Source of the DNA: Candidatus Dechloromonas phosphorivorans
Lineage (GTDB): Bacteria; Pseudomonadota; Gammaproteobacteria; Burkholderiales; Rhodocyclaceae
DNA length: 64,000 nucleotides
Assembly (NCBI GenBank): GCA_016714975.1
Contig: JADKBR010000017.1
Location: 248,001-312,000, forward strand
Direction of reading: 5' to 3'
Under the pieces are notes generated by a model. The model had not been told where the DNA came from, made no database searches, and saw only the letters and a program-made list of their open reading frames with translations. The translations under genes and the position numbers were made by a program. Numbering within the stretch: the first letter of the stretch is position 1; every line of letters begins with the position of its first letter. Below, piece by piece: positions 8,231 to 16,136 of the stretch.

Positions 8231-9164
8231 ATTTCTTCAGGTTGAATTCCTGCGAGCCGGAAGGTAGCTCAAGCTCGGCGCGCAGCCGGTCAAGTCGCAG
8301 TTTCAGCAGGGGTGAAAATAACCATTGTACCAACAGGCTTAATGGAACGACCGTCAGTATCAGCGTGACCAGATACAAGACGAATATCAGGAGAATGGGC
8401 CGCCGCCGCCACTGGCCTGTTCTGCCGAAGGCGCGGATGAGTTTCGACCAGACGCGGAATGCCCGATGCCCGGCGCGCTCGCTCAGTGCGAGGCGAGGAT
8501 TGACGGTGACTGCCCGCAGACCGGTCAGCATGGCGGCGCCCGACCTTTCATCGTCGCGGTCGAGCGCATCGGCAAGAGCCCGGCCGAAACGGCTGGCATG
8601 GCGAATCTCCTCCTGCGCCACACCGGCCGGAGGCAGGCCGAGGAAACGATCGCGGCGGCCGGTCAGCACCCAGCGCGGCGTCGTGACGAACGTCGCCAGC
8701 GCGTGGCCCTGGTCGGAAAAGGCCAGATGATCACGCAACTGGCCGCCGGCTTCGGCAATCAGACTTTTCATGGTTTCCTGCGCCGAGAGCCACATGTTGC
8801 GACAGGCGACCAAGGTAATGACTGGCTTGTCCTTGATCAGTTGTCGGCCCCGAAGACTCTTGAGAAAGGCGGTCATCGGTAGCGCCGGCGCCAGATACCA
8901 GACCTGGTAGGTCAGGATCACGAGGTCGAACTGGCCGTCGGCGGGAACGTGCAAAGGCCTCAGCGGCGGCGCATCGAGCTGCACGCACTCGGGAAAGGTG
9001 TCGAAAAACTGAACCACCGGCCAAGGCCAGGGAAACGGCGTCTCGGGAACCAGTGTCTCCAGATGCACTTGATGTCCCGCCGCACGCAAGGGGGCAATCA
9101 CCCGGGCGGTAATTTCGGCCAGTTGCCCGGTTTGCGAATAATTGATGACAAGAACGTTTTTCAA
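8220..9164 (-). CDS. darA: DarA-type dialkylresorcinol condensing enzyme
   Basis: Flavodoxin-like N-terminus (KNVLVINYSQTGQLAEIT) followed by YQVWYLAPALPMTAFL and, near the C-terminus, membrane-spanning hydrophobic stretches (LLIFVLYLVTLILTVVPLSL). This is the DarA layout. DarA acts with DarB in forming the cyclohexanedione/resorcinol ring. I place the start at TTG 9164 (TTG-AAA-AAC) because relatives begin at this lysine; an in-frame TTG at 9203 would extend it by 13 residues. A -10-like TAGAAT lies on the minus strand at 9199-9194, which would leave only the shorter start inside the transcript. First gene of the minus-strand DAR operon. No DarC aromatase gene is recognised in the window. 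Confidence 0.85.
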   Translation of the reverse strand: MKNVLVINYSQTGQLAEITARVIAPLRAAGHQVHLETLVPETPFPWPWPVVQFFDTFPECVQLDAPPLRPLHVPADGQFDLVILTYQVWYLAPALPMTAFLKSLRGRQLIKDKPVITLVACRNMWLSAQETMKSLIAEAGGQLRDHLAFSDQGHALATFVTTPRWVLTGRRDRFLGLPPAGVAQEEIRHASRFGRALADALDRDDERSGAAMLTGLRAVTVNPRLALSERAGHRAFRVWSKLIRAFGRTGQWRRRPILLIFVLYLVTLILTVVPLSLLVQWLFSPLLKLRLDRLRAELELPSGSQEFNLKKYDL

Positions 9165-9368
9165 GCGCGTATGTGCCAGCTGGGTAACTTTACATTCTAA
9201 CAAATCGGGTATTGCCTACGGTGCCCTGGCAAACCAGGCCGCGGGGATCAATTGTTTCCATTGACCCCATGAGGATACAGGCCAAGGCGCTGACCTTTGC
9301 CGGCCGGGTGGGTGCGGCAGGTCGGAAGGCCCGGCAGGCGGGCCACCAACCCCTGCGCTGCCCCTGTT

Positions 9369-10361
9369 TCAGGTCAGGCGTTTCCAGCTTGCGTGGTATT
9401 TGTGCAGGCGCTCGACATCCTTGTCTCGCAGTTCGGCCAGGCGCAACACATTCATGTTGTCCTCGAGGTCGGCTATCTTGACCGCCTTGGCAATCGGGTT
9501 GGTCGCCGCGCGTTCGATGAAGGCAACGTAGTTCTCGTCGCCGCTCAGCCTGGTGACACAGCGCAGCGCTTCGATGACGCTGTCCGGGATGCCCGCCTTG
9601 GCGAGCCGCTCGAAAGTCCACCCATCTTGCTCATGGTCTTCGACAACATCGTGCAGGACCGCAGTCATGCGGGCTTCGTCGCTGTCCATGCGCATCGTCA
9701 TGCGCAGCGGATGCAGGATGTAGGGCGCGCCGCCCTTGTCCGGCTGGTGAGTGGCATGGGCATTGGCGGCAATCTTGACCGCCAGGGCCAGCGGATGAAC
9801 CGTCGGCCCGGCCTTCAAATCCTGAAATCGGGCGAACAGGGCATCGAATTCGGCCAGGAGCGCCGGGGCTTCTAGACGAGGGCTACCGCTGCGCAGCCCG
9901 GTAGCGATGTCGTTGGCCCAGACAAAGTAGAGCAGTTGCCGTTCGAGTGACCAGTTGACCGGCGGATTGGCCAGCATGTCGGTCATGTTGGCGACCAGAT
10001 CGGCGAGTTTGAGAAGCTTGGCCCGGGCTGACTTGTGCGGGGCATGCTCGATCTGCAGAGACTTGCGCTCGTCCTTGGGTAAGGATTTGTCGTCGGTTGC
10101 TTCGGCGACGAGGTCGGCCACGTCGGCACCGAACGCCTCGACGATCTCCGCCCGGGTTATGCCGCAGTCTTCGCTGCAGTCGTGCAGGTAAGCAGCGATG
10201 ATCAGGTTGGCATCCTGGCCATTGGTTGCCTTGGCAACATTCGTGGCGACGGCCGCCAGGTGATTGACGTAGGGCGTTTCGCCGGTGTCCTTGCGGCGCT
10301 GGCGGGCGTGTTTGATGGCAGCGAATTCGACAGCCTGGGCAATGCGTAGTGTGTCGGACAT
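9369..10361 (-). CDS. Tandem HD-domain protein, (p)ppGpp hydrolase/MESH1-like
   Basis: Contains two HD phosphohydrolase domains in a row. Domain 1 (about residues 5-140) has QRRKDTGETPYVNH, LHDCSED, TDDKSLP and KLADLVANM, matching MESH1/small alarmone hydrolases including the H, HD, ED, D and N ligand positions. Domain 2 (about 185-325) has GGAPYILHPLRM, LHDVVED and KIADLEDNM. No synthetase or TGS domain is present. Likely role: hydrolysis of (p)ppGpp or a related nucleotide in the cytoplasm. The start at 10361 (MSDTLRIAQ) is chosen because GGAG lies 7 bases before it; an in-frame codon at 10394 lacks such a site. The gene stands alone between the divergent blocks of the polyene locus and may not belong to the pathway. 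Confidence 0.8.
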   Translation of the reverse strand: MSDTLRIAQAVEFAAIKHARQRRKDTGETPYVNHLAAVATNVAKATNGQDANLIIAAYLHDCSEDCGITRAEIVEAFGADVADLVAEATDDKSLPKDERKSLQIEHAPHKSARAKLLKLADLVANMTDMLANPPVNWSLERQLLYFVWANDIATGLRSGSPRLEAPALLAEFDALFARFQDLKAGPTVHPLALAVKIAANAHATHQPDKGGAPYILHPLRMTMRMDSDEARMTAVLHDVVEDHEQDGWTFERLAKAGIPDSVIEALRCVTRLSGDENYVAFIERAATNPIAKAVKIADLEDNMNVLRLAELRDKDVERLHKYHASWKRLT

Positions 10362-10550
10362 GGCAATCTCCGGAACCGGGATATCAGCAGGCATGGATCA
10401 GATCTTGATCCCGGGATGGTAAACGTCGTCGCTCGACAGCGGAACATGATATGCGAGGCTCTTGATCGTGGCGATTCCCGGAGGGCCCACCCTATGAATC
10501 CCGGCAGTCGATGGCAGTGCGGCGCAGAGCGGGGGGCAGACATTTTGACC

Positions 10551-10556
10551 TATAAT
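10551..10556 (+). promoter_or_regulatory. Candidate -10 element of the aryl polyene operon
   Basis: A perfect TATAAT lies 10 bases before the ATG of the first ACP gene, with no Shine-Dalgarno sequence between them and no good -35 hexamer at 16-18 bp. If used, transcription would begin about four bases before the start codon, making the operon mRNA essentially leaderless. The 205-bp gap back to the HD-domain gene contains no gene. Confidence 0.4.
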
Positions 10557-10566
10557 TCCGTCGATC

Positions 10567-10803
10567 ATGGATTCCCTGACCCTTATTCGCGAATTTCTCG
10601 ACAGTCGCCTGGAAATTGCCCCAGAGACGGTGCTCCCTGAGTCGAAACTCGACGATCTGAACGTCGACTCGCTGATGTTGGCCGAGATCATGTTCGAATT
10701 CGAGGATCGGTTCAATCTGACTCTGCACCGGAATCTCAAGAGTCCCCGTACGGTCGGCGATCTGGTTGCGCTGATGGATCGGCTGCGCAGCGAGCAGGGC
10801 TGA
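10567..10803 (+). CDS. Acyl carrier protein, first gene of the aryl polyene operon
   Basis: A 78-aa carrier protein. Phosphopantetheine is expected on the Ser of DDLNVDSLMLAEIMFEFED (DSL motif). It begins MDSLTLIREFLDSRLEI, a normal helix I, and length is standard. It is the first of about fifteen tightly packed genes on the plus strand, with the ketosynthase starting 3 bp after its stop. Aryl polyene systems usually have two ACPs, one loaded by the aryl ligase and one carrying elongation intermediates; which is which cannot be told here. There is no clear ribosome binding site before the ATG. Confidence 0.9.
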   Translation: MDSLTLIREFLDSRLEIAPETVLPESKLDDLNVDSLMLAEIMFEFEDRFNLTLHRNLKSPRTVGDLVALMDRLRSEQG

Positions 10804-10806
10804 GAA

Positions 10807-12054
10807 ATGACCGGGCGGCGAGTTGCGGTGACCGGTATGGGTCTGGTCAGTCCCTTTTGTGGCGATCTCGTAGATTTCTTTGACCGTCTGCTGGCCGGAG
10901 AGTCGGCCATCCGCTTTCTGCGCACCGACGATGTGCCCCGGCCACTGGCCATGCCCTTTGTCAGTTGTTCCGGGTTCTCCGCCGACGCCGCGCTCGGCCG
11001 TGCGCTCGCGGGAACGATGGATCGATTTGCCCAGCTTGGCGTCGCCGCCGCCTTCGGGGCGTGGGCCGATGCCGGTTTTTCGCGCGCCGACACGGCACAG
11101 GATCGGGAAAGCTGGGGGGTCGCCTGGGGCACCGCGCTCGGCGGTACCCTGGCCTACGAGAACGGTTACCGGGATTTCTGGCAAAAGGGACGCGAGCGCC
11201 TGTCCCCGCTTTCCCTGATCCTGGGCATGAACAACGCGGCGAACGCCCACATTTCGATCCAGCTTGGCCTGGGTGGCGTCAGCATGAGCCATACCGTTGC
11301 CTGTGCCTCCTCCGCCATTGCCATCGGCGAGGCTTTTCGCCGTGTGCGCAGCGGCGAGGCGCCGGTGATGCTGACCGGCGGTTCCGATGCGCCGCAGGCC
11401 TACGCGGTGGCCCGGGCGTGGGAGGCCTTGCGCGTCCTCGCCGACGGCGACGAGAATACCGCGCCGCAATCCTGCCGCCCGTTCAGTGTCGACCGTAGCG
11501 GTCTTGTCCTCGGTGAGGGCGGGGCGGCGCTGGTACTCGAAGACTGGGATCATGCCGTCGCCCGCGGCGCCGGCATCCACGGCGAGATGCTCGGTTACGG
11601 CACCAGTTGCGACCACAGCCACCTGGTGCGCCCGGAAGCAGCCGGGCAGGTGCGCGCGCTGAAGGCTGCGCTGGCAGATTCCGGCCTGGCTCCCGGCGAC
11701 ATCGACTACGTGAACGCCCACGGCACGGCGACTGCCGAAGGTGATCCGGTTGAGGTGGCGGCCCTGCGTGCGGTATTCGGCGAAGGTGCTGCGCGGCTGC
11801 CGGTCAGCGCGACCAAGTCGATGCACGGCCACCAGCTCGGCGCCGCCGCGGCTGTCGAAGCCATCGTCACTGTGCTCGCCCTGCGCGAACAGGCACTGCC
11901 GCCGACTGCCCATCTCACCAACCTCGACCCCACCTGTGCCGGTGTCGACCACGTCCTCGCCGCCCGCCGCAGCCAGACGGTGCGGGCGGCCCTCTCCAAT
12001 TCATTTGCCTTTGGCGGCAGCAACGCGGTGCTCGTCTTCCGCGCCGTCGCCTGA
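10807..12054 (+). CDS. Beta-ketoacyl-ACP synthase II-type (aryl polyene elongation)
   Basis: Complete FabF-like ketosynthase of 415 aa. Catalytic Cys is in HTVACASSAIAIGEAF, the first His in YVNAHGTATAEGD, the second in KSMHGHQLGAAAA, and the C-terminal SFAFGGSNAVL loop is present. Full length and an intact triad indicate an active condensing enzyme that uses malonyl-ACP to extend the aryl-primed chain. It probably pairs with a chain-length factor such as the product at 23626-24429. It lies 3 bp after the ACP stop and 20 bp before the second ACP. Confidence 0.9.
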   Translation: MTGRRVAVTGMGLVSPFCGDLVDFFDRLLAGESAIRFLRTDDVPRPLAMPFVSCSGFSADAALGRALAGTMDRFAQLGVAAAFGAWADAGFSRADTAQDRESWGVAWGTALGGTLAYENGYRDFWQKGRERLSPLSLILGMNNAANAHISIQLGLGGVSMSHTVACASSAIAIGEAFRRVRSGEAPVMLTGGSDAPQAYAVARAWEALRVLADGDENTAPQSCRPFSVDRSGLVLGEGGAALVLEDWDHAVARGAGIHGEMLGYGTSCDHSHLVRPEAAGQVRALKAALADSGLAPGDIDYVNAHGTATAEGDPVEVAALRAVFGEGAARLPVSATKSMHGHQLGAAAAVEAIVTVLALREQALPPTAHLTNLDPTCAGVDHVLAARRSQTVRAALSNSFAFGGSNAVLVFRAVA

Positions 12055-12074
12055 TCGAATCAAGGAACCCTCCC

Positions 12075-12359
12075 ATGTCACAAGAAGTCACTCCGGAAGC
12101 CGTCGACAACCTGCTTCCGGAGGTTGCCGAACTGATCGTCGCGGCCCTCAATCTGGAAGTCGCGGCTGCTGAAATAGAGCCCGATGCACCCCTGTTCGGC
12201 GAGGGCCTGGGCCTCGACTCGATCGACGTACTGGAAATCGCGCTGGTCATTTCCAAGCGCTACGGTTTCCAGTTGCGCTCGGACAGCGAGGATAACGTGC
12301 GGATCTTTTCCTCGCTGCGCACCCTGGCCTCGCATATCGCCGCCCAGCGCAGCAAATGA
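12075..12359 (+). CDS. Acyl carrier protein, second of the aryl polyene operon
   Basis: A 94-aa carrier protein with the attachment Ser in GEGLGLDSIDVLEIALVISK (DSI motif). It has an N-terminal extension of about 12 residues (MSQEVTPEAVDN) before the usual helix I. Its stop overlaps the start of the membrane-protein gene (ATGA). This gene order, ACP followed by a COG4648-type membrane protein and an AMP-ligase, is the conserved core of aryl polyene clusters, which favours this ACP as the substrate of the ligase. Confidence 0.9.
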   Translation: MSQEVTPEAVDNLLPEVAELIVAALNLEVAAAEIEPDAPLFGEGLGLDSIDVLEIALVISKRYGFQLRSDSEDNVRIFSSLRTLASHIAAQRSK

Positions 12360-13030
12360 TCATGCCCCCGGGCCCTCTGGTGCGCGCCCTGGCTCTGTTC
12401 GCACTGATGGCGGCATGGGCCTGGCTGGCGCATCAGGGCAGCGCCGGGGAGGGTGATCCGGATTTTTCCGCCGCGCTGGCTGCGTTGCCGATCGTCGCCA
12501 TCGCCGTGCTGTTTTTGTGGCGCGTCGGCAAGCCGCTGTGGATCGTTGTCGGGGGGCTCACCCTGTTCGCCTTCCTTGCCTGGCTGTGGCCGGCGCTGCG
12601 CGAGAATGTGGCGCTCCTCTATTACGTCCAGCATGTCGGCACCAACCTGGTTCTTGCCACGCTGTTCGGGCGTAGCTTGTTCGGACCGCGTGAAGCCCTG
12701 GTTACACAATTCGCCCGGACGGTGCATCTTGGTGTCATCTCGGTCGCCAAGGAACGCTATACACGGCAAGTGACGATCGCCTGGACTGTCTTCTTCCTCG
12801 CCATGGCGCTGGTTTCGACCGCGCTGTTCTGGCTGGCCCCGCTGGCGGCCTGGTCGGTCTTCGCCAATCTGCTGGCGCTACCGCTGATCGTCTTGATGTT
12901 CGTGGTCGAGCACGGTTTCCGCCATCGCATTCTGCCGCCGGGAGAGCGTTCCAGTGTTGCCGACACCTTTCGTGGCTACCGGGCGGCCATGCAGCGCCGC
13001 CACTCCGATAGTCTGGCCAAGCACCCATGA
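12356..13030 (+). CDS. Aryl polyene cluster membrane protein (COG4648-like)
   Basis: A 224-aa inner-membrane protein with about six hydrophobic helices (for example ALALFALMAAWAWLA, IVAIAVLFLWRV, VVGGLTLFAFLAWLWP). Conserved-looking features include YYVQHVGTNLVLATLFGRSL and the C-terminal VEHGFRHRILP. Proteins of this kind sit next to the second ACP in aryl polyene clusters; their biochemical role is not known to me, and membrane anchoring of the synthase is one possibility. It overlaps both neighbours by four bases, so stoichiometric expression is likely. Confidence 0.8.
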   Translation: MIMPPGPLVRALALFALMAAWAWLAHQGSAGEGDPDFSAALAALPIVAIAVLFLWRVGKPLWIVVGGLTLFAFLAWLWPALRENVALLYYVQHVGTNLVLATLFGRSLFGPREALVTQFARTVHLGVISVAKERYTRQVTIAWTVFFLAMALVSTALFWLAPLAAWSVFANLLALPLIVLMFVVEHGFRHRILPPGERSSVADTFRGYRAAMQRRHSDSLAKHP

Positions 13031-14370
13031 ACGCGCTGCCGTTGCTCGGGCACGCCAGCCTCGACGATATTCTCGCCTGGCGGTCGTCCGGTCCGATCCG
13101 GGTGCGCGAGTTCCTTGCCGACGTCGATGCACTGGCTGCGCAGTTCCCGGTTGGCCGTAACGTCCTCAACGTCTGTCAGGACCGCTACCGCTTCACGGTC
13201 GGTTTCGCAGCCGGGCTCGTCAGCGGCAGGACCAGCCTGCAACCCGCCGCGCAGTCAACGGAAACGCTGCGTCAGGTGCGGGCTGCCTGTCCGGATGTCT
13301 TCTGTCTGTGCGATGGCGATTTCGACAGCCTTGATCTGCCGCGCCTCGACTTTCCCGAACGTGTCGCGGTCGACCCCGAAAAAGTGGTCAAAATCCCGGA
13401 AATTCGGGCCGATCAGGTCGCCGCCTGCCTTTTTACCTCGGGGTCGACCGGCCTGCCGATGCCCCACCAAAAAACCTGGGGCGGTCTGGTCAGGAGCGGG
13501 CGGGCCGAGGCCGAAACTTTGGCAATGTTCGTCCGCTCCCATACCGTCGTGGGTACCGTCCCGCCCCAGCACAGCTATGGCCTCGAATCAACGGTGCTGC
13601 TCGCCCTGCATGGAAATTGTCCGTTCTGGTCGGGCAAACCCTTCTACCCGCAGGACATCGTCGCCGCACTCGACGCTGTCCCACGGCCGCGCATGCTGGT
13701 GACCACGCCCTTTCACCTTTCCGCCCTGCTGGCGTCGGGCCTCGATCTGCCGGCCGTCGACCTGTTGCTCTCGGCCACCGCGCCGCTCTCCACCCGGCTC
13801 GCCGCCGAGGCCGAGCGCCGCTTCGCCGCGCCGCTGCGCGAAATCTACGGCTGCACCGAAGCCGGCCAGATTGCCAGCCGGCGCACAACTGCCGATCGCT
13901 CCTGGCAGTTGCTGCCCGATGTCCGCCTGGAGCAGGATGGCGATCAAGCCACCGTTTCCGGCGGCCATGTCGACGGCCGGGTTGTCTTGTCCGACCACAT
14001 CGAAATCCTTGGCGACGGGCGTTTCCTGCTGCACGGGCGGCATGCCGACCTGGTCAATATTGCTGGCAAGCGCTCGTCGCTCGCCTATCTGAATCACCAG
14101 ATCGCGGCGCTGCCGGGTGTCACCGATGCTGTCTTCTTCATGCCCGGCGATGAAACTGCAGAAGACATCGGCCGCCTGTGCGCTTTGGTCGTCGCGCCGG
14201 GTATTGAGCGCCGGCAACTTCTGGCGGCACTGCGCGAGCGTATCGATCCGGTTTTCCTGCCGCGGCCGCTGATTCTCGTCAACGCGTTGCCGCGCAATGC
14301 GACCGGCAAGCTGACCCGCGACAGCTTGCAGGCTTTCTACGCCGCCCACAAATCCGATGCCGGCCGCTGA
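13027..14370 (+). CDS. AMP-dependent ligase, aryl:ACP ligase
   Basis: Adenylate-forming enzyme of 447 aa. The ATP-binding loop is FTSGSTGLPMPHQKTW; other core motifs are YGCTEAGQIASR and GRHADLVNIAGKRSSL, and the catalytic lysine is in NATGKLTRDSL. In aryl polyene pathways this enzyme activates 4-hydroxybenzoate (or 3-hydroxybenzoate or a cinnamate) and loads it on an ACP. A chorismatase gene at 31919-32947 would supply the hydroxybenzoate. It overlaps the membrane-protein gene by four bases and the dehydratase gene by 14. Confidence 0.9.
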   Translation: MNALPLLGHASLDDILAWRSSGPIRVREFLADVDALAAQFPVGRNVLNVCQDRYRFTVGFAAGLVSGRTSLQPAAQSTETLRQVRAACPDVFCLCDGDFDSLDLPRLDFPERVAVDPEKVVKIPEIRADQVAACLFTSGSTGLPMPHQKTWGGLVRSGRAEAETLAMFVRSHTVVGTVPPQHSYGLESTVLLALHGNCPFWSGKPFYPQDIVAALDAVPRPRMLVTTPFHLSALLASGLDLPAVDLLLSATAPLSTRLAAEAERRFAAPLREIYGCTEAGQIASRRTTADRSWQLLPDVRLEQDGDQATVSGGHVDGRVVLSDHIEILGDGRFLLHGRHADLVNIAGKRSSLAYLNHQIAALPGVTDAVFFMPGDETAEDIGRLCALVVAPGIERRQLLAALRERIDPVFLPRPLILVNALPRNATGKLTRDSLQAFYAAHKSDAGR

Positions 14371-14662
14371 GTTCACCTGGGTCGTGCCCACGGATCATCC
14401 GGCGCTGAGCGGGCATTTTCCAGGTCGTCCAATCGTGCCCGGCGTCGTCCTGATCGACCGTGCTCTCCTGTTTGCTGAGGGCCTTCTCGGTCGCTCCGGC
14501 ATCAACTGGCAGATCGCCAACGCCAAGTTCTTCAGCCCGGTCGGGCCAGGGGAAGCGCTCTCCTTCACTCTTGAAGTGCGGGGCGGCGGCGCGATAGCCT
14601 TCCGCGTGGGGGCTGCCGGGCGCGATGTCGCTTCCGGTAGCCTGACGGTACCCGCCGCATGA
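14357..14662 (+). CDS. Hotdog-fold 3-hydroxyacyl-ACP dehydratase (ApeI-like)
   Basis: A 101-aa FabZ-type hotdog domain. The central-helix motif GHFPGRPIVPGVVLIDRAL contains the catalytic His. It is shorter than FabZ (about 150 aa), as usual for the small dehydratase of aryl polyene clusters. It should dehydrate the 3-hydroxyacyl intermediate to build each conjugated double bond, together with the ketoreductase at 24869-25588. Overlaps the ligase and acyltransferase genes. The second dehydratase at 24423 may have a different chain-length range or act as its partner. Confidence 0.85.
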   Translation: MPAAEFTWVVPTDHPALSGHFPGRPIVPGVVLIDRALLFAEGLLGRSGINWQIANAKFFSPVGPGEALSFTLEVRGGGAIAFRVGAAGRDVASGSLTVPAA

Positions 14663-15573
14663 CCCGGCCGCCGCCGGCCGCCCCCGACTGGCGGCGCCAG
14701 CAGGAGAAGAGCCATCTGGCGATTCTGAAACTGATGGTCTGGATCTCGCTGACTTTCGGTCGCCGGATCGGGCGCGTCGTCCTCTACGGCATCGCCGCCT
14801 ATTACGTACTGTTCGCCGCCGCGGCCCGACGCGCCAGCCGCGCCTACCTCGAGCGTGCGCTCGGGCGCTGGGCCGAATGGTCCGATGGCTTCCGCCATGT
14901 CCTGAGCTTTGCCAGCACCATCCATGACCGCATCTACCTGCTCAACGGCCGGTTCGACCTCTTCGACATTGAGGTGATCGGCGCCGAGGAACTGCATGCT
15001 TCGCTGGAAAGGCAGCCCGGCGCGTTGCTGATCGGTGCCCATCTTGGCAGCTTCGAGGTGCTGCGGGCGGTGGCACGTGGCAGGGCAGGGCTCAAGGTGG
15101 CGATCCTGATGTACGAGGAGAATGCGCGCAAGATCAACGCGACGCTGGAGGCGATCAATCCGGCTGCCAGCGCGGACATCATCGCGCTCGGGCGCACGGA
15201 CTCGATGCTGCAGGCCCGCGACCGCCTCGATCAGGGCTACCTGGTCGGCATGCTGGCCGACCGCGGCCTGGGCGACGACGCCACGGTCGACTGCGAATTT
15301 CTCGGTGAAATGGCACCTTTTCCGGTCGGACCCTGGCGCATGGCGGCGATGCTGCGGCGGCCGGTATTCTTCATGACCGGGCTCTATCTCGGTGGTAACC
15401 GCTACCAGATACACTTCGAGCCGCTCGCCGACTTTTCCACCGCGTCACGTGCCGACCTCGGCGCGGCGACAAGCGCGGCTCAGCAGCGTTACGTCGAGCG
15501 TCTCGCGCATTTTTGCCGGCTGGCGCCCTACAACTGGTTCAATTTCTTCGATTTCTGGCAGAGGGCCCGATGA
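14659..15573 (+). CDS. LpxL/HtrB-type lysophospholipid acyltransferase
   Basis: A 304-aa membrane-anchored acyltransferase. The catalytic HX4E motif is in GAHLGSFEVL (about residues 117-126); later motifs MLADRGLGDD and FPVGPWRMAAMLRRPVFF match the lipid A late acyltransferase family. A hydrophobic N-terminal segment (VLYGIAAYYVLFAAAARR) anchors it. In aryl polyene clusters this protein probably transfers the polyene or a fatty acyl chain onto a glycerol or sugar lipid, giving the membrane-bound pigment. Overlaps both neighbours by ATGA. Confidence 0.85.
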   Translation: MTRPPPAAPDWRRQQEKSHLAILKLMVWISLTFGRRIGRVVLYGIAAYYVLFAAAARRASRAYLERALGRWAEWSDGFRHVLSFASTIHDRIYLLNGRFDLFDIEVIGAEELHASLERQPGALLIGAHLGSFEVLRAVARGRAGLKVAILMYEENARKINATLEAINPAASADIIALGRTDSMLQARDRLDQGYLVGMLADRGLGDDATVDCEFLGEMAPFPVGPWRMAAMLRRPVFFMTGLYLGGNRYQIHFEPLADFSTASRADLGAATSAAQQRYVERLAHFCRLAPYNWFNFFDFWQRAR

Positions 15574-16136
15574 CGCGATACTTCTGCGGTTTCCTCGTGG
15601 CGTTGTTGAGCCTGCCGGCCGTCGCTGCCTTCGATGTCGCTCAGCTGATGGACGAGCTGGCCAGACACGGGGGTGGGCGTGCGAAATTTGTCGAGAAGAA
15701 AACCATCTCGCTGCTCGACAAGCCGCTGGTGTCCACCGGCGAAATGAGCTACAGCGCCCCTGGCCGCCTCGAAAAGCGCACGCTGACGCCGAAGCCGGAA
15801 ACGCTGGTGCTCGAGGGCGAGGTGTTGAGCATCGAGCGTGACAAGCAGAAGCTGACCATCAATCTTGCCAGCCAGCCCGAGGCGCTGGCCTTCATCGACA
15901 GCATTCGCGGGACGCTGACCGGCAACCGCGCCGCACTTGAGAAGAATTATCTGTTGCACCTCGCGGGCAGCCCGGACAAATGGACGCTGACCCTGTTGCC
16001 GAGCGAGCAGAAAGTGGCCGCGCTGCTTCAGCGCATCACCGTCAGCGGAAGCCGGGGCCGGGTGCGGAGCATCGAATATCTGCAGGCCGACGGCGACCGT
16101 TCGCTGTTGACCATCGAGCCGATCGAGCCCAGATGA
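15570..16136 (+). CDS. LolA-like outer membrane lipoprotein carrier
   Basis: Periplasmic protein of 188 aa starting MTRYFCGFLVALLSLPAVAAF, a signal peptide cleaved near AVAA. The body has the LolA-type unclosed beta-barrel character, with the opening AQLMDELARHGGGRAKFVEK, an early GEMSYSAPGRLEKRTL strand pair and a C-terminal TLLPSEQKVAALLQRI. It probably shuttles the hydrophobic polyene lipid across the periplasm after export by the adjacent MMPL transporter. The start chosen overlaps the upstream stop (ATGA) and begins the signal peptide; an upstream in-frame ATG at 15513 would lie inside the acyltransferase gene. Confidence 0.85.
   Translation: MTRYFCGFLVALLSLPAVAAFDVAQLMDELARHGGGRAKFVEKKTISLLDKPLVSTGEMSYSAPGRLEKRTLTPKPETLVLEGEVLSIERDKQKLTINLASQPEALAFIDSIRGTLTGNRAALEKNYLLHLAGSPDKWTLTLLPSEQKVAALLQRITVSGSRGRVRSIEYLQADGDRSLLTIEPIEPR

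Noticed and set aside
9225..9238. CCTGG-CAAA-CCAGG hairpin upstream of darA
   Set aside because: Only five base pairs with no U tract on either strand; not enough to call a terminator or operator.
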